A stretch of 64,000 bases of DNA from Pseudomonas anguilliseptica (GCF_900105355.1 NZ_FNSC01000001.1:3286001-3350000); one strand, 5' to 3'. Positions 18,032 through 28,889 are shown, counted from the first letter of the stretch. A program made the numbers and translations. Notes: a model not told the origin generated them from the sequence alone.

Positions 18032-18865
18032 ATGAGTCGTTCCCTAGCCACTGCTACACGTTCGCAACTGGCCTTACAGTCCTATCTGGACGGCTTGCTG
18101 CAGGAGGCTGCGGTCGAGTTTGCCGAAAGCATCACGCTCGATGAATTCGAGGCCGCGGTGCTGGAGGAGCAGGTGCGCGATGCTCGCAGCATGCCACAGG
18201 TGCAAGCTGTACCAGTCAAACCATTGGCTGAGCTCGCGCCGCGGCCATTGGTGCTGCCCACCATCGAGATGCCGGCACCGCAGATTGACGTTCAGGTCGA
18301 GCCGCCGCAGGAGGTGGTTGAAACTGCTGTGGTGGTTGAGGTTGTGCAGCTTGCGCCGCAAGTGGTGCCGGAGCCATTGCATCAGGGGCGTCCTGAATGG
18401 GCTCAAGGGCCTTTTGAATGCCTGTTGTTTGATGTTGCCGGGTTGACCTTGGCGGTGCCGCTGGTGTGCCTGGGTTCGATTTATCCTCTGGAGGGCCAGG
18501 AACTTACGCCATTGTTTGGCCAGCCAGACTGGTTTCTCGGCATACTGCCTTGTCAGGCCGGCAATCTGAAGGTGCTGGACACTGCGCGCTGGGTGATGCC
18601 GGATCGTTACCGCGATGACTTTCGCGAAGGTCTGCAGTATGTGATTTCTGTTGAAGGCTATGAGTGGGGGCTGGCTGTGCATCAGGTCAGTCGCTCGATT
18701 CGTCTTGATCCCAACGAGGTCAAATGGCGCAGCCTGCGCACTCAGCGTCCTTGGCTGGCGGGTACGGTTATTGAACATATGTGCGCTTTGCTGGACATCG
18801 CATCCCTGGCTGAGCTGATCGCCAGTGGTGCGGCCAAACGCATGGCAGCCAACCGGGTTCACTGA
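18032..18865 (+). CDS. CheW-domain protein, ParP-like
   Basis: 277 residues: an N-terminal helical segment, a Pro/Val/Glu-rich linker (about 60-130) and a C-terminal CheW-like domain (about 135-265, FECLLFDVAGLTLAVPLVCLGSIYPLEG...). It resembles ParP, which couples the ParA-like ATPase to CheA in polar arrays. ATG 18032 (MSRSLATATRSQ) is preferred to an upstream start at 18011, which lacks a ribosome-binding site. Confidence 0.85.
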   Translation: MSRSLATATRSQLALQSYLDGLLQEAAVEFAESITLDEFEAAVLEEQVRDARSMPQVQAVPVKPLAELAPRPLVLPTIEMPAPQIDVQVEPPQEVVETAVVVEVVQLAPQVVPEPLHQGRPEWAQGPFECLLFDVAGLTLAVPLVCLGSIYPLEGQELTPLFGQPDWFLGILPCQAGNLKVLDTARWVMPDRYRDDFREGLQYVISVEGYEWGLAVHQVSRSIRLDPNEVKWRSLRTQRPWLAGTVIEHMCALLDIASLAELIASGAAKRMAANRVH

Positions 18866-18970
18866 ATGACGCCAGGCTGTGCGATGTGCGCAGCTTTGCA
18901 TCTATAGTAATGACAGCGGGGCATACACCCGCGATTGCCGCCGCGAGCGGTTCATGACGAGGCTAGGGAC

Positions 18971-19450
18971 ATGAAGAAAAGTTCTGCACAAGGCGCTGAA
19001 GATCCGATCCTGCAGTGGGTAACGTTCCGCCTGGACAACGAAACCTATGGCATCAACGTGATGCAGGTTCAGGAAGTCCTGCGCTATACCGAGATTGCTC
19101 CGGTACCGGGGGCTCCGAGCTATGTGCTGGGCATCATCAACCTGCGCGGCAATGTGGTCACGGTGATCGACACCCGTCAGCGTTTCGGCCTCGATTCCAG
19201 TGAAGTCACGGATAACACTCGTATCGTGATCATTGAGGCGGACAAGCAGGTGATCGGTATTCTGGTCGACAGCGTGGCCGAGGTGGTTTACCTGCGCCAA
19301 TCCGAAGTGGAAACCGCGCCTAACGTCGGTAACGATGAGTCTGCCAAGTTTATCCAGGGCGTGTGCAACAAGAACGGCGAGCTGCTGATTCTGGTTGAAC
19401 TGGACAAGATGATGAGCGAAGAAGAGTGGTCCGAGCTGGAGAGCATCTAG
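18971..19450 (+). CDS. cheW: Chemotaxis coupling protein CheW
   Basis: 159 residues spanning one CheW domain (ILQWVTFRLDNETYGINVMQVQEVLRYTEIAPVPGAPSYVLGIINLRG...). It links receptors to CheA. ATG 18971 follows ggctagggac; an upstream in-frame start (18935) has no such site. It is followed after 3 bases by a DUF2802 gene. Confidence 0.96.
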   Translation: MKKSSAQGAEDPILQWVTFRLDNETYGINVMQVQEVLRYTEIAPVPGAPSYVLGIINLRGNVVTVIDTRQRFGLDSSEVTDNTRIVIIEADKQVIGILVDSVAEVVYLRQSEVETAPNVGNDESAKFIQGVCNKNGELLILVELDKMMSEEEWSELESI

Positions 19451-19453
19451 GCC

Positions 19454-19858
19454 ATGTTTGATGCGCTGCTGATCGCGCTGGCCCTGGTCTGCCTGGGGCT
19501 GGTAGGCGCATGCATCTGGCTGACCCGGCAGTTGCGTGATGCCATCAAGCTGCAAGGCGAGCGTGATGCGGTGCGTGATCGCCGGCTCAAGGAGCTGAGC
19601 CGGCGTCTGGATGCCTACCTGACCGGCAGTGTGCAGATGGGCGAGGAGTTGCATGAGTTGCGCAGGGTTGTCGCGCCGTTACCGGACAAGCTCAATCAGA
19701 TTGAGCAGCGTGACCCCAGTAGCCTGTCGTTTACCCAGGCTGCGCGGCTGGCGGGCATGGGCGCCAGCGTGGATGATTTGACCCAGTCTTGCGGTTTGAG
19801 CAAGGCCGAGGCCGAGTTGGTCAGCAAGATGCAGCAGGCCAAATTGCAGCGTTCCTGA
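19454..19858 (+). CDS. DUF2802 membrane-anchored protein
   Basis: 134 residues: an N-terminal transmembrane helix (about 3-24, LLIALALVCLGLVGACIWL), a charged coiled-coil-like stretch and a C-terminal helical domain (FTQAARLAGMGASVDDLTQSCGLSKAEAELVSKM). Pseudomonads carry this gene directly after cheW. Its function is unknown to me; position suggests a flagellar or chemotaxis accessory role. Confidence 0.85.
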   Translation: MFDALLIALALVCLGLVGACIWLTRQLRDAIKLQGERDAVRDRRLKELSRRLDAYLTGSVQMGEELHELRRVVAPLPDKLNQIEQRDPSSLSFTQAARLAGMGASVDDLTQSCGLSKAEAELVSKMQQAKLQRS

Positions 19859-19880
19859 TTCTTCCAACCCTCGATAGTAC

Positions 19881-20207
19881 TTAACGTGTTGGCCCTTCCA
19901 GCAGGCGCAGCGGTGGTGTGATATCGCTATCACGCTCACTTGCGGCTGGTGCTTTACCCTTCAGATACCAGGCAAAGGCGATGATTTCCGCGATACAGCG
20001 ATACAGCTGTTCGGGGATCGCATCACCCAGTTCCAGTCGCGCCAACAGGCGCACCAGTTCGGCATTCTCGTAGATCGGCACTTCATATTCGCGGGCGATT
20101 GCTAGAATGGCTTCGGCCTGCTCGTCATCGCCTTTGGCGCTGAGCACCGGCGCATTCTGGCCGTCGTAGGTCAGGGCGATAGCCTGGCGTGCCGTGGTCT
20201 TTTTCAT
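19881..20207 (-). CDS. Stand-alone FlhB C-terminal domain protein
   Basis: A 108-residue protein that aligns by eye with the cytoplasmic domain of FlhB (IALTYDGQNAPVLSAKG..AEAILAIAREYEVPIYENAELVRLLARLELGDAIPEQLYRCIAEIIAFAWYLKG). It has no membrane helices and lacks the NPTH cleavage motif. It is convergent with the DUF2802 gene and its start overlaps the stop of the fliK-like gene, so the two form an operon like ylqG-ylqH of Bacillus. It may act in hook-length or export control. Confidence 0.88.
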   Translation of the reverse strand: MKKTTARQAIALTYDGQNAPVLSAKGDDEQAEAILAIAREYEVPIYENAELVRLLARLELGDAIPEQLYRCIAEIIAFAWYLKGKAPAASERDSDITPPLRLLEGPTR

Positions 20208-21748
20208 GCGGTTTCATCCACCCAGCGTTGTTCCAGGGTTGTGCGCGGTCCGCGTGGCGGTGTGCCCTGGCTGCAGGCCAGTTCGCCAACCTGCACGCCA
20301 GCGGCATTCAGGCGCTGGCGCAGATTGTCCAGTTCCGCATCGATCAGGCTGACGGTGCTAGTGCGTTCAGCCCAGAGTTGGCTGGACAGGCGGCCATGGG
20401 CCAGTTGTGCCTGCACTTGCAAGGGGCCCAGCGGATCAAGGTCGAAGGCCAGTTCGACTTTCCACAGGGTTTCCTTTTTCTCCGGCTTGCCTTGCGGGTT
20501 GCTTTCATCGCGCTGGATTTTTACCTGCAACGGCACCAGCTCCTGCTGGTTGCGCATGGGCAGTTCCAGTTGCCAGGTGGTGAGCAGGTTGCCGTCTGGG
20601 CCGACCTGGCTCTGCGCCAGGCTTGAGAGCTGATGGGTCTGCAAGCGCGAGATGGCTGCAGCGGCCAGCTTCAGCAGGGTTTCCAGATCCGCTTCACCTT
20701 CCATTGCATGCAGCAGGCGTGAGGGCAGGGGGAAATTCAGCGCTTGCTGGCGGCTGGTGGCTTTACCCAGGCTGCCGAGCAGGTCGCGGGCCAGGGCAGG
20801 CATTGCCTGGGCCAGGGCTGAGCCAGCATTGGCAGCGGCCAGTGGGGTGCCGGCTGACAGGTTAGGCAGCAATTGGGTGATCAGGCGCAGCAGGTTGGCT
20901 TTCAGGTCGGTCGGCAGTGCCTGGCCCTGTCCGCCGAGCAATTTGCTTTCCAGCAGAATGCCGCTGTTCTCCAGGGCTGCGGCCAGTCCTTTGGCTGTAC
21001 TTAGCTGGACGGCGTCGGGCAGGGCGCCGAAGAGTTTATCGATACTGATACGCAGGCCTTCACTCATCTCGGCATTGCCACGCAGCCCTTGCAGGGCGCT
21101 AAACAAGCCCTCCAGGGAGCCTTGGCGGTTGTTTTGACTGCCCAGCTGCTGGCTCAGTGCGAGCTGATCCAGGCGGCCGCTTAGCGGAATGAAGTTCAAC
21201 GTCTGGCTGCCCTGAACCTGAGCTCTGAGCAAGCTGCCTAAAGGGAGTGCCAATGGAGTTTCCAGAGACAGCTTGCTGCCAGCCAGTGGTGTGTTGAGCA
21301 GGCTGACCAGCACCTTGTAAATCACCTGCTGCGAGCGTGTTTGCAGTATTTGTTCGCGAGCCACTACTTTGCCCTGCAGCAAGGTGCCTACCGGTAACTG
21401 GTCGAGGTCCAGGCTGGTCAGGGGTTTTTCACCGCCCATCAGTACGGACAGCGCCAGGCGGGTTTCCGACAGGGCGGTTACGGCTAGGGATGTGCCTTGG
21501 GCAAGCGGACGCGGACTAGTGGCTTCGAGGGTGGTCTGGCTACCGTTGTTCAGGGTCAGCTTGAGCAGCATCTGAAAACTCTGCGCCACTTCCTTGAGGG
21601 CAATGACTTCGGCCTTGGCGGTTTCGCCGCTGGCCAGCAGGCCCTGCATGGGCTGCAGCAGTTTCACCGCCAAGTCAGCCGCTATGGCGTTGGGGCGAGT
21701 GCTGGGGAGCGTCGGCGCAATAGGCCGCGAGCTGCTGATTTCGCTCAT
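20204..21748 (-). CDS. FliK-like flagellar hook-length control protein
   Basis: 514 residues, low complexity, Leu/Ala/Gln/Ser rich. The C-terminal FliK domain (about 390-490) includes WQLELPMRNQQELVPLQVKIQRDE, ELAFDLDPLGPLQVQAQLAHGRLSSQLWAE and LRQRLNAAGVQVGELAC. ATG 21748 (MSEISSSRPIAP) is chosen; an open frame continues to 22210 but is antisense to ccmA. Pseudomonads usually have another fliK upstream of fliL, so this may be a second one. Confidence 0.82.
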   Translation of the reverse strand: MSEISSSRPIAPTLPSTRPNAIAADLAVKLLQPMQGLLASGETAKAEVIALKEVAQSFQMLLKLTLNNGSQTTLEATSPRPLAQGTSLAVTALSETRLALSVLMGGEKPLTSLDLDQLPVGTLLQGKVVAREQILQTRSQQVIYKVLVSLLNTPLAGSKLSLETPLALPLGSLLRAQVQGSQTLNFIPLSGRLDQLALSQQLGSQNNRQGSLEGLFSALQGLRGNAEMSEGLRISIDKLFGALPDAVQLSTAKGLAAALENSGILLESKLLGGQGQALPTDLKANLLRLITQLLPNLSAGTPLAAANAGSALAQAMPALARDLLGSLGKATSRQQALNFPLPSRLLHAMEGEADLETLLKLAAAAISRLQTHQLSSLAQSQVGPDGNLLTTWQLELPMRNQQELVPLQVKIQRDESNPQGKPEKKETLWKVELAFDLDPLGPLQVQAQLAHGRLSSQLWAERTSTVSLIDAELDNLRQRLNAAGVQVGELACSQGTPPRGPRTTLEQRWVDETA

Positions 21749-21911
21749 TGGCGGGTTACACCCTGTCGAAAATGCTCGCTGCGGCAGGCGCAGCTGGGCA
21801 TGTATAATCGCGCCCCGTCTGGTTCGGCTGCGCATTCCACTTGCGTCAGTATAGCGGCCAAGACTCTGCCGACTTGAACAGCTTTTGCCATCCATCTTAG
21901 GTGCCGATGCC

Positions 21912-22547
21912 TTGACCAGTCCTCTTCTCGAAGCCGTGGCGCTCGCCTGTGAGCGAGACTGGCGCATGCTCTTCGAGCGCCTGGAGCTGCGTCTGGTTCC
22001 CGGTGAGATGCTGCAGGTGGCCGGCCCTAACGGCAGTGGCAAGACCAGCCTGCTGCGTTTACTCGCCGGCTTGATGCGGCCGACAGCTGGCGAGATCCGG
22101 CTGAATGGTCTCCCGTTGTCCGCGCAACGGTCTGAGCTGGCGCGCAACCTGCTGTGGATCGGCCATGCCGCTGGCATTAAGGGCTTGCTGACTGCCGAGG
22201 AAAACCTCACCTGGCTTTGCGCCCTGCATCAACCCGCTGAACGTGATGCCATCTGGCAGGCGCTGGCTGCAGTGGGGTTGCGCGGTTTCGAGGACGTGCC
22301 CTGTCACACCCTGTCCGCCGGGCAGCAACGTCGCGTCGTGCTGGCCCGTCTGTATCTGCCAGGCCCGCCACTGTGGGTGCTGGATGAGCCATTTACCGCG
22401 CTGGATAAAGCCGCGGTGGCGCAGCTGGAGAATCATCTGGCTGCGCATTGTCAGCAGGGCGGCCTGGTGGTGCTGACCACGCACCATGAATTGACGGTCA
22501 AGCCGGCCGGTTACCGCGAGCTTGATCTGGGGCAGCGTCCGTTATGA
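21912..22547 (+). CDS. ccmA: Heme exporter ATP-binding protein CcmA
   Basis: A 211-residue ABC ATPase with Walker [18 protein letters not shown], signature [16 protein letters not shown] and Walker [13 protein letters not shown]. The start is TTG 21912 ([17 protein letters not shown]), with aggtg 8 bases upstream. An earlier TTG (21885) lacks a ribosome-binding site. With CcmBCD it releases holo-CcmE. It is the first gene of the ccm operon, divergent from the fliK-like gene, and overlaps ccmB by 4 bases. Confidence 0.94.
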   Translation: MTSPLLEAVALACERDWRMLFERLELRLVPGEMLQVAGPNGSGKTSLLRLLAGLMRPTAGEIRLNGLPLSAQRSELARNLLWIGHAAGIKGLLTAEENLTWLCALHQPAERDAIWQALAAVGLRGFEDVPCHTLSAGQQRRVVLARLYLPGPPLWVLDEPFTALDKAAVAQLENHLAAHCQQGGLVVLTTHHELTVKPAGYRELDLGQRPL

Positions 22548-23215
22548 GCAATGTCTTTAGCCTATTGCTGGCCCGTGAGGCGCGCCTGTTGTTTCGTCGT
22601 CCGGCCGAGCTGGCCAACCCGCTGGTGTTCTTTGCCATTGTGATTGCGTTGTTCCCGCTGGCGGTGGGGCCGCAGACGCAGTTGTTACAAAGCCTTTCGC
22701 CGGGGCTGGTGTGGGTAGCGGCGCTATTGGCCGTGCTGCTCTCGCTGGACGGGCTGTTTCGCAGTGATTTCGAGGACGGCTCGCTGGAACAGTGGGTCCT
22801 TTCGCCGCACCCCCTGGCTCTTCTGGTTCTGGCCAAGGTGCTGGCACACTGGCTGTTCTCCGGCCTGGCGCTGGTACTGCTGGCGCCGCTGCTGGCGTTG
22901 ATGCTCGGCTTGCCAGGGCGCTGCCTGCCGGTATTGCTGATTTCCCTGCTGCTCGGCACGCCGGTGCTGAGCCTGCTTGGCGCAGTCGGCGCGGCGCTGA
23001 CGGTGGGCCTCAAGCGTGGCGGTCTGCTGCTCGCGTTGCTGATTTTGCCGTTGTATATCCCGGTGCTGATTCTTGGCAGCGGTGCGTTACAAGCCAGCCT
23101 GCAAGGATTGCCGGCGGTCGGCCACCTGTTGTGGTTGGCCAGCCTCACCGCATTGGCGGTGACCTTGACACCTTTTGCCATCGCCGCTGGTCTGACGATC
23201 AGTGTCGCTGAGTAG
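22544..23215 (+). CDS. ccmB: Heme exporter membrane protein CcmB
   Basis: A 223-residue protein with about six transmembrane helices and the CcmB-typical start ([27 protein letters not shown]). It is the membrane subunit of the CcmAB transporter. ATGA overlap with ccmA. Confidence 0.95.
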   Translation: MSNVFSLLLAREARLLFRRPAELANPLVFFAIVIALFPLAVGPQTQLLQSLSPGLVWVAALLAVLLSLDGLFRSDFEDGSLEQWVLSPHPLALLVLAKVLAHWLFSGLALVLLAPLLALMLGLPGRCLPVLLISLLLGTPVLSLLGAVGAALTVGLKRGGLLLALLILPLYIPVLILGSGALQASLQGLPAVGHLLWLASLTALAVTLTPFAIAAGLTISVAE

Positions 23216-23279
23216 ACAATAAGCCTGAATGGCCGGTTGATCCGGGTGCCTGCCTGCGCCCTGATCAGCCCTAGCACTG

Positions 23280-24047
23280 ATGAGTAACCTGATGAACTGG
23301 ACGTGGTTTCACAAGCTCGGCTCGCCCAAATGGTTTTATGAAATCAGCAGTCGCTGGCTTCCTTGGCTGGCCCTGGCCACTGCCGTGCTGTTGGCGGTTG
23401 GTCTGGTCTGGGGCCTGGCCTTTGCGCCGCCGGATTACCAGCAGGGCAACAGCTTTCGCATCATTTATATCCATGTACCTGCGGCGTTTCTCGCTCAGTC
23501 GATCTACGTGATGCTGGCGGTGGCAGGCACGGTTGGTCTGGTGTGGAAGATGAAACTGGCTGATGTTGCCCTGCAACAGGCCGCCCCCATCGGTGCCTGG
23601 ATGACCGTGATCGCCCTGGTGACCGGCGCGGTGTGGGGCAAGCCGACCTGGGGTACTTACTGGGTCTGGGATGCACGCCTGACCTCGATGCTGATTCTGC
23701 TGTTTCTGTATTTCGGCGTGATCGCTCTCGGCAATGCCATCACCAATCGTGACAGCGCGGCCAAGGCCTGCGCGGTGCTGGCCATCGTCGGCGTGGTGAA
23801 TATCCCGATCATCAAATACTCGGTGGAGTGGTGGAATACCCTGCACCAGCCCGCCACCTTCAGCGTGGTGGAGAAACCGGCCATGCCGTTCGAGATGTGG
23901 ATGCCGCTACTGATCATGGTGCTGGGCTTCTACTGCTTCTTTGGCGCGGTATTGCTTATGCGTATGCGTCTGGAAGTGCTCAAGCGTGAGGCGCGCAGCA
24001 GTTGGGCCAAGGTCGTCGTCAAGGCGCAGGTGGAGAAGGGCCTATGA
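23280..24047 (+). CDS. ccmC: Heme handling protein CcmC
   Basis: A 255-residue, six-helix protein with the periplasmic tryptophan-rich WWD-type motif ([20 protein letters not shown]) and flanking His residues ([16 protein letters not shown]). It attaches heme to CcmE. Two in-frame starts exist (23280 and 23292), neither with a strong Shine-Dalgarno; [10 protein letters not shown] at 23292 also fits. Confidence 0.95.
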   Translation: MSNLMNWTWFHKLGSPKWFYEISSRWLPWLALATAVLLAVGLVWGLAFAPPDYQQGNSFRIIYIHVPAAFLAQSIYVMLAVAGTVGLVWKMKLADVALQQAAPIGAWMTVIALVTGAVWGKPTWGTYWVWDARLTSMLILLFLYFGVIALGNAITNRDSAAKACAVLAIVGVVNIPIIKYSVEWWNTLHQPATFSVVEKPAMPFEMWMPLLIMVLGFYCFFGAVLLMRMRLEVLKREARSSWAKVVVKAQVEKGL

Positions 24048-24220
24048 GTTTTGCCAGCTTTAGCGAGTTTCTCGCCATGGGCACCCACGGGCCATATGTC
24101 TGGTCCTGTTATGCCATCAGCCTGGCTGTGCTTGGGCTGAATGTGGCGCTGCCAATCCTGGCGCGTCGCCGTTATCTGCAAGACGAGGCGCGTCGTTTGC
24201 GCCGGGAGGAGTCGAAGTGA
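24044..24220 (+). CDS. ccmD: Heme exporter protein CcmD
   Basis: A 58-residue protein with one transmembrane helix and a basic C-terminal tail ([19 protein letters not shown]), the CcmD pattern. It holds the CcmABC-CcmE complex together. Overlaps ccmC and ccmE by 4 bases each. Confidence 0.92.
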   Translation: MSFASFSEFLAMGTHGPYVWSCYAISLAVLGLNVALPILARRRYLQDEARRLRREESK

Positions 24221-24705
24221 ACCCCGTGCGTAAAAAGCGCCTGTATATCGTCCTGGCGATCATCGCCGGTGTCGGCATCGCCGTGGCCCTGGCCCTGAGC
24301 GCGTTGCAGCAGAACATCAACCTGTTCTACACCCCCACCCAGATCGCCAACGGCGAAGCCCCGCAGGACACCCGCATCCGTGCCGGCGGCCTGGTCGAAG
24401 AGGGCTCGGTGAAGCGCTCCAGCGATTCGCTGGACACCGATTTCGTCGTCACTGACGGCGCCAAGAGTGTGACCATCCGCTACAGCGGCATTCTCCCGGA
24501 CCTGTTTCGCGAAGGGCAGGGCATCGTCGCCATGGGTAAGCTCGATGGCAACGGCGTGCTGATTGCCGATGAAGTGCTGGCCAAACACGATGAAAATTAC
24601 ATGCCGCCGGAAGTTATGCAGGCACTGGAGCAGAGCGGCATGAAACAGCAGCACGACGCGGCCAAAGCGGCCAAGCAGGCGTCCCCAGCGGAGTACGCGC
24701 AATGA
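24217..24705 (+). CDS. ccmE: Heme chaperone CcmE
   Basis: 162 residues: an N-terminal anchor helix, an OB-fold domain and the covalent heme site [13 protein letters not shown] (His about 124, Tyr four residues later). It carries heme from CcmC to the CcmFH ligase in the periplasm. The C-terminal tail is Lys/Ala-rich. Confidence 0.96.
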   Translation: MNPVRKKRLYIVLAIIAGVGIAVALALSALQQNINLFYTPTQIANGEAPQDTRIRAGGLVEEGSVKRSSDSLDTDFVVTDGAKSVTIRYSGILPDLFREGQGIVAMGKLDGNGVLIADEVLAKHDENYMPPEVMQALEQSGMKQQHDAAKAAKQASPAEYAQ

Positions 24706-26675
24706 TCCCCGAGCTCGGCCATCTGGCGATGATTCTGGCGCTGTGCATGGCGCTGGTGCAGGCGACGCTGCCGTTGATCGGTGCCTGGCGCGGTGACCGC
24801 CAGTGGATGAGCCTGGCGCAGCCGGCGGCCTGGGGGCAATTCAGCTTTATGCTGTTTGCCTTTATCTGCCTGACCTACGCCTTTATGGTCGACGACTTCA
24901 CCGTCGCCTATGTGGCCAACAACTCCAACAGCGCGCTGCCCTGGTATTACAAGTTCAGCGCCGTGTGGGGTGCCCACGAAGGATCGTTGCTGCTCTGGGG
25001 GCTGATCCTTGCCGGCTGGACCTTTGCCGTGTCGATCTTCTCGCGCCAGTTGCCGGAAGAGATGCTCGCCCGCGTGCTGGCCGTGATGGGCATTATCAGC
25101 ATCGGTTTTCTGCTGTTTCTGATCATCACCTCCAACCCGTTCGAGCGCCTACTGTTCGATACTCCAGCCAATGGTCGTGACCTCAACCCGTTGCTGCAGG
25201 ACTTCGGCCTGATCATCCACCCGCCAATGCTCTATATGGGCTATGTCGGCTTCTCCGTGGCCTTCGCCTTCGCCATTGCCGCCTTGCTCGGCGGCAAGCT
25301 GGACGCCGCCTGGGCGCGCTGGTCGCGGCCCTGGACCATTGTTGCCTGGGCCTTCCTCGGCATCGGTATCGCCCTGGGTTCCTGGTGGGCTTACTACGAA
25401 CTCGGCTGGGGCGGCTGGTGGTTCTGGGATCCGGTGGAAAACGCCTCCTTTATGCCCTGGTTGGTTGGCACTGCGTTGATCCACTCGCTGGCCGTGACGG
25501 AAAAGCGCGGCGTGTTCAAGAGCTGGACCGTGCTGCTGGCGATTGCCGCGTTCTCCCTCAGCCTGCTGGGGACCTTCCTAGTGCGCTCTGGCGTGTTGAC
25601 CTCGGTACATGCCTTCGCCAGCGATCCTGAGCGTGGCGTGTTTATCCTGGCCTTCCTGTTGATTGTGGTGGGCAGCTCGCTGGCGCTGTTTGCCATCCGT
25701 GCACCAGTGGTCAAGAGCCAGGTCGGCTTCGCCCTGTGGTCGCGAGAAACCCTGCTGCTGGTGAATAACCTGATTCTGGTGGTGGCCGCGGCGATGATCC
25801 TGCTCGGCACTCTCTACCCGCTGGTGCTGGATGCCATGACCGGGGCCAAGCTGTCAGTTGGCCCGCCGTATTTCAACGCGCTGTTCGTGCCGTTGATGGG
25901 GCTGTTGATGGCCATGATTGCGGTTGGTGTGATCGTGCGCTGGAAGGACACGCCGCTGCAGTGGCTGCTGAGCATGCTTGCGCCGGTGCTGATTGGCAGC
26001 GTGGTGCTGGCAGTGATTACGACCTTGCTGGTCGGTGACTTCAATTGGGCGGTGCTCGGTGTCTGCCTGCTGGCGGCGTGGGTGGTGCTGGCCGGTGTGC
26101 GCGACATTCTCGAGAAGACCCGTCATAAAGGCTTGTTACGCGGCCTGCCAGGCCTGACCCGCAGCTACTGGGGCATGCAGATGGCGCACCTGGGCATGGC
26201 CGTATGTGCTTTGGGCGTGGTGCTGACCAGCATGGGCAGCTTCGAGCGCGATATGCGCATGGCGCCGGGCGAGTCGGTGGAGATTGGTGGTTACCAGTTT
26301 ATCTTCGAAGGTGCCGAGCACTTCGAAGGGCCGAACTTCACCTCCGACAAGGGCACGGTGCGCATCCTCGAAGACGGCAAGCAGATTGCCGTGCTGCACC
26401 CGGAGAAGCGCTTGTATACGGTGCAGCAGTCGGTGATGACCGAAGCCGGCATCGACGCGGGGATCACCCGCGACCTGTTCGTCGCCCTGGGTGAGCCGCT
26501 GGAAAACGGCGCCTGGGCAGTACGCGTGCATATCAAACCGTTCGTCCGTTGGATCTGGTTCGGCGCGCTGCTGATGGGCTTTGGCGGCTTCCTGGCGGCA
26601 GCTGACAAGCGCTACCGGATGAAGGTGCGCACCCGCGTGCGTGACGCACTGGGTATGGCGGGGGCGCAGGCATGA
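24702..26675 (+). CDS. ccmF: Heme lyase CcmF
   Basis: A 657-residue protein with about 15 transmembrane helices. The WWD heme-binding motif is present ([18 protein letters not shown], about residues 236-253), along with conserved HEGSLLLW and [12 protein letters not shown]. It performs heme ligation to apocytochromes with CcmH and CcmI. Overlaps ccmE and ccmG by 4 bases. Confidence 0.97.
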   Translation: MIPELGHLAMILALCMALVQATLPLIGAWRGDRQWMSLAQPAAWGQFSFMLFAFICLTYAFMVDDFTVAYVANNSNSALPWYYKFSAVWGAHEGSLLLWGLILAGWTFAVSIFSRQLPEEMLARVLAVMGIISIGFLLFLIITSNPFERLLFDTPANGRDLNPLLQDFGLIIHPPMLYMGYVGFSVAFAFAIAALLGGKLDAAWARWSRPWTIVAWAFLGIGIALGSWWAYYELGWGGWWFWDPVENASFMPWLVGTALIHSLAVTEKRGVFKSWTVLLAIAAFSLSLLGTFLVRSGVLTSVHAFASDPERGVFILAFLLIVVGSSLALFAIRAPVVKSQVGFALWSRETLLLVNNLILVVAAAMILLGTLYPLVLDAMTGAKLSVGPPYFNALFVPLMGLLMAMIAVGVIVRWKDTPLQWLLSMLAPVLIGSVVLAVITTLLVGDFNWAVLGVCLLAAWVVLAGVRDILEKTRHKGLLRGLPGLTRSYWGMQMAHLGMAVCALGVVLTSMGSFERDMRMAPGESVEIGGYQFIFEGAEHFEGPNFTSDKGTVRILEDGKQIAVLHPEKRLYTVQQSVMTEAGIDAGITRDLFVALGEPLENGAWAVRVHIKPFVRWIWFGALLMGFGGFLAAADKRYRMKVRTRVRDALGMAGAQA

Positions 26676-27208
26676 AGCGTTTACTGCTGCTGTTACCGTT
26701 GCTGGTCTTTCTCGGCGTGGCGGTGTTTCTCTACCGCGGTTTGTTCCTCGATCCCACCGAACTACCGTCGGCGCTGATCGGCAAGCCGTTCCCGGCGTTC
26801 TCCCTGCCAGCGGTGCAGGATGGCAAAACGCTGAGCGAAGCCGATCTCAAGGGCAAGCCGGCGCTGGTCAACGTTTGGGCGACCTGGTGCGTGGCCTGTC
26901 GTGTGGAACACCCGGTGCTGAACAAGTTGGCCAAGCTCGGCGTGACTATCTACGGGGTCAACTACAAGGATGACAACGCCGCCGCGCAGAAGTGGCTGGT
27001 GGAGTTCCATGACCCCTATCAGCTGAACATCAACGATGCGCGTGGCACTCTCGGCCTGGACCTGGGGGTGTACGGCGCACCCGAGACCTTCCTGATCGAC
27101 AAGGACGGCGTTATCCGCCACAAGTTTGTCGGGGTGATTGATGAGCGCGTCTGGCGCGAACAGTTGGCGCCGCTTTATCAGGAACTGGTCGATGAGGTCA
27201 CCCCATGA
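26672..27208 (+). CDS. ccmG: Thiol:disulfide oxidoreductase CcmG/DsbE
   Basis: A 178-residue, membrane-anchored thioredoxin-like protein. The active site is WATWCVACRVEHP (CVAC, where CPxC variants are common), with the later CcmG segment YGAPETFLIDKDGVIRHKFVG. It reduces the apocytochrome CxxCH thiols in the periplasm. Confidence 0.95.
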   Translation: MKRLLLLLPLLVFLGVAVFLYRGLFLDPTELPSALIGKPFPAFSLPAVQDGKTLSEADLKGKPALVNVWATWCVACRVEHPVLNKLAKLGVTIYGVNYKDDNAAAQKWLVEFHDPYQLNINDARGTLGLDLGVYGAPETFLIDKDGVIRHKFVGVIDERVWREQLAPLYQELVDEVTP

Positions 27209-27687
27209 AGCGTTTGCTGGTTGCCGCAGTACTGGGCTTGGCGTTATTGGGCACTGCCCAGGCCGCTATCGACACCTACGAATTTGCTACTGAGGCTGAG
27301 CGTGAGCGTTACCGCAATCTGGTGGAAGAACTGCGCTGCCCCAAGTGCCAGAACCAGAACATCGCCGACTCCGATGCGCCGATAGCCATGGATCTGCGTG
27401 CGCAGATCTACCGCATGCTGGAGGAGGGGCAGAGCAACGAGCAGATCATCGACTTTCTGGTCAGTCGCTATGGCGATTTTGTGCTCTACAAACCGCCGGT
27501 AACCGCGCGCACGCTGCTGCTGTGGTATGGCCCAGCTGGTTTGCTGGCCGGTGGTTTCGTCCTGCTTGGGGTCATCCTGTTACGTCGCCGTAGCAAGCCA
27601 GGCGTTGTCGCCAGTGGCCTGTCTGCCGATGAACAGCAGCGTCTGACTGCTCTGCTTAATCAAACGCCCGTGGATAAGAAAGACTGA
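27205..27687 (+). CDS. ccmH: Cytochrome c maturation protein CcmH
   Basis: 160 residues: a signal peptide (to about residue 20), the redox motif [19 protein letters not shown] and a C-terminal transmembrane helix. The size matches the short CcmH form that is paired with a separate CcmI. Stop abuts the ccmI start. Confidence 0.95.
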   Translation: MKRLLVAAVLGLALLGTAQAAIDTYEFATEAERERYRNLVEELRCPKCQNQNIADSDAPIAMDLRAQIYRMLEEGQSNEQIIDFLVSRYGDFVLYKPPVTARTLLLWYGPAGLLAGGFVLLGVILLRRRSKPGVVASGLSADEQQRLTALLNQTPVDKKD

Positions 27688-28889
27688 TGATTGAATTCTG
27701 GTTATGCGCCGGCCTGCTGTTGCTGACGGCCCTGGCGTTTCTGCTGATCCCGGTGCTGCGCGCGCGCAAGGCGCAGGCCGAAGAAGACCGCACCGCCCTC
27801 AACGTGACCCTCTATCAGGAACGTCTGCAGGAGCTGCAGGCGCAGCACGACGCGGGTGCGCTAAATGCTGAGCAATTGGCCAATGGTCGTGATGAGGCCG
27901 CCCGCGAGCTGCTGGCCGATACCGAAGGCGCGCAGGTGAAGCCGACTCAGCGCTCGCTGGGTGGCACGATTCCTCTGATCGCGGCCCTGCTGATGCCCTT
28001 GCTCGGCTATGGCCTGTACCAGCACTGGGGCGCCATCGGCGACGTTGAGCGGGCGCAGACCTTTGCCGCACAGCCAAAAACCATCGAAGAAATGACTGCA
28101 CGCCTGGAAGCGGCGGTCAAGAGCAACCCCGAATCGGCCGAAAGCTGGTACTTCCTCGGTCGCACCTATATGGCCCAGGAGCGTGCCGGTGATGCTGCGG
28201 TGGCCTTCGAGCGCGCTGTCGATGTCGCCGGGCGTGAGCCGGAGCTGCTCGGGCAGTGGGCGCAGGCGCTGTATTTTTCCGGCAACAAGCAATGGACCGA
28301 ACAATTGCAGGCGTTGACCGATGAGGCGTTGAAAGGCGATCCGGCGGAAGTTACCAGCCTCGGCTTGCTCGGTATTGCCGCCTATGAAGCCGGGCAGTTC
28401 CAGCAGGCGATTGACCGCTGGCAACAGCTGGTGGCTGTGCTGCCGGCCGAAGACCCTTCACGCCTGGCGATTCAGGGCGGGATTGATCGTGCCCGTGAGC
28501 AGCTTGGCGCGCCTGCGGCCGATGCTGCACCTGCTGCCAGTCAGGGGTTGACCGTACGCGTTGCCTTGGCCGCCGAACTGCAGGCCCAGGTGCAACCGGG
28601 CGATGCGGTATTTATTTTCGCTCGCGCCGTCTCCGGGCGGCCAATGCCGCTGGCGGTCAAGCGCCTGAGCGTGGCGGACCTGCCGGCTGAAGTCAGCCTG
28701 TCAGACAGCGATGCGATGATGCCGCAGCTGAAAATCTCTGGCTTCGAGCAGGTGCAACTGGTTGCGCGTATCTCGCGCAGCGGCAACGCCACGGCCGGTG
28801 AATGGATCGGTAGCAGTCAGCCGCTGCCCAGCAAGACCACTGAGTTGCAGCAGCTGCTGATCGACAGCGCCGATAGCAAAACGCAATGA
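27687..28889 (+). CDS. ccmI: Cytochrome c maturation TPR protein CcmI
   Basis: 400 residues: two N-terminal membrane helices (about 3-22 and 92-112) with a cytoplasmic coiled segment between, then TPR repeats ([32 protein letters not shown]...) and a C-terminal beta domain. It chaperones apocytochrome c to the CcmFH lyase. Last ccm gene, overlapping the following lipoprotein gene by 4 bases. Confidence 0.93.
   Translation: MIEFWLCAGLLLLTALAFLLIPVLRARKAQAEEDRTALNVTLYQERLQELQAQHDAGALNAEQLANGRDEAARELLADTEGAQVKPTQRSLGGTIPLIAALLMPLLGYGLYQHWGAIGDVERAQTFAAQPKTIEEMTARLEAAVKSNPESAESWYFLGRTYMAQERAGDAAVAFERAVDVAGREPELLGQWAQALYFSGNKQWTEQLQALTDEALKGDPAEVTSLGLLGIAAYEAGQFQQAIDRWQQLVAVLPAEDPSRLAIQGGIDRAREQLGAPAADAAPAASQGLTVRVALAAELQAQVQPGDAVFIFARAVSGRPMPLAVKRLSVADLPAEVSLSDSDAMMPQLKISGFEQVQLVARISRSGNATAGEWIGSSQPLPSKTTELQQLLIDSADSKTQ

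Noticed and set aside
21749..22210. N-terminal extension of the FliK-like frame to 22210
   Set aside because: It is antisense to ccmA; the start at 21748 with FliK-like sequence is more plausible.
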